From an uncultured Bacteroidales bacterium (GTDB taxonomy: Bacteria; Bacteroidota; Bacteroidia; Bacteroidales; Marinilabiliaceae), in NCBI GenBank assembly GCA_934717675.1, contig CAKUYZ010000101.1, positions 1 through 6,071 of the forward strand: a stretch of DNA of 6,071 nucleotides, given 5' to 3'. Numbering within the stretch: position 1 is the first letter of the stretch; the number at the start of each line of letters is the position of its first letter. Shown in pieces: positions 6,018 through 6,071 of this stretch. Both the position numbers and the translations under genes were made by a program. Below the pieces are notes generated by a model. It was not told the DNA's origin, did not search any database, and saw only the letters and a program-made list of their open reading frames with translations.

Positions 6018-6071
6018 TGATACCGGAGGGATTCGAACCCCCAATCTTCTGGGCCGTAACCAGAGGCATTA
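6018..6071 (-). tRNA. tRNA-Arg(ACG), 3' part (5' end outside window)
   Basis: Read on the - strand. The anticodon stem is TCTGG/CCAGA around the 7-nt loop TTACGGC, giving anticodon ACG with U33 and G37; this is tRNA-Arg for CGU/CGC/CGA, where A34 is normally converted to inosine by TadA. The variable loop is AGATT. The T-arm is GGGGG-TTCGAAT-CCCTC. The 3' acceptor strand is CGGTATC with discriminator A at 6018. The next bases are CTT, so CCA is not encoded and must be added enzymatically, as usual in Bacteroidota. The D-arm is present only as its 3' side (ATGC); the 5' acceptor strand lies beyond the window. The gene is convergent with the Fic gene. Confidence 0.93.

Noticed and set aside
5826..6044. 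- strand frame running through the tRNA and terminator
   Set aside because: Its first codons are the tRNA T-arm sequence and it reads through a strong terminator; not a protein gene.
6018..6071. tRNA 3' end as an integration (att) site for a mobile element carrying the Fic gene
   Set aside because: I found no second copy of the tRNA 3' sequence within the window and no integrase, so there is no direct support.

Overview
The window reads as a chromosomal piece of a fairly GC-rich member of the Bacteroidota (probably Bacteroidales). The evidence is the M49 dipeptidyl peptidase III with a HECLGH motif, the GIN-type (DUF2807) exported protein, short Cys lipoprotein signals, weak or absent Shine-Dalgarno sequences, and a tRNA gene without an encoded CCA. 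No genus can be named from the sequence alone.

Layout: six genes run left to right on the + strand with very short gaps or overlaps. They are (1) the C-terminal 380 residues of a UvrD/PcrA-type DNA helicase, cut by the window start; (2) a lipoprotein with an Ala/Glu/Lys-rich coil and a C-terminal SPOR domain; (3) a short exported protein resembling the C-terminal part of GH105 unsaturated glycuronyl hydrolases; (4) a complete dipeptidyl peptidase III (M49 zinc peptidase) without a signal peptide; (5) an exported GIN/DUF2807 protein overlapping gene 4 by 14 nt; (6) a single-domain Fic AMP-transferase with its own C-terminal inhibitory helix. Convergent to these, on the - strand at the right edge, lies the 3' part of tRNA-Arg(ACG), followed by a strong intrinsic terminator.

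Spacing suggests that genes 1 to 5 are co-transcribed (gaps of 16, 7 and 29 nt, then an overlap). Functionally they are mixed: DNA repair, peptidoglycan binding, a degenerate carbohydrate enzyme, peptide breakdown and a surface protein. I see no common pathway. The Fic gene is clearly poorer in G+C than gene 5 and looks like an accessory gene inserted between the operon and the tRNA.

Nothing here amounts to a convincing undescribed system. The points most worth checking are the reduced GH105-like protein, the signal-less peptidase with a possible frameshift or deletion scar at its start, the self-inhibited Fic gene beside a tRNA, and a miniature copy of the tRNA terminator hairpin lying on the Fic stop codon.
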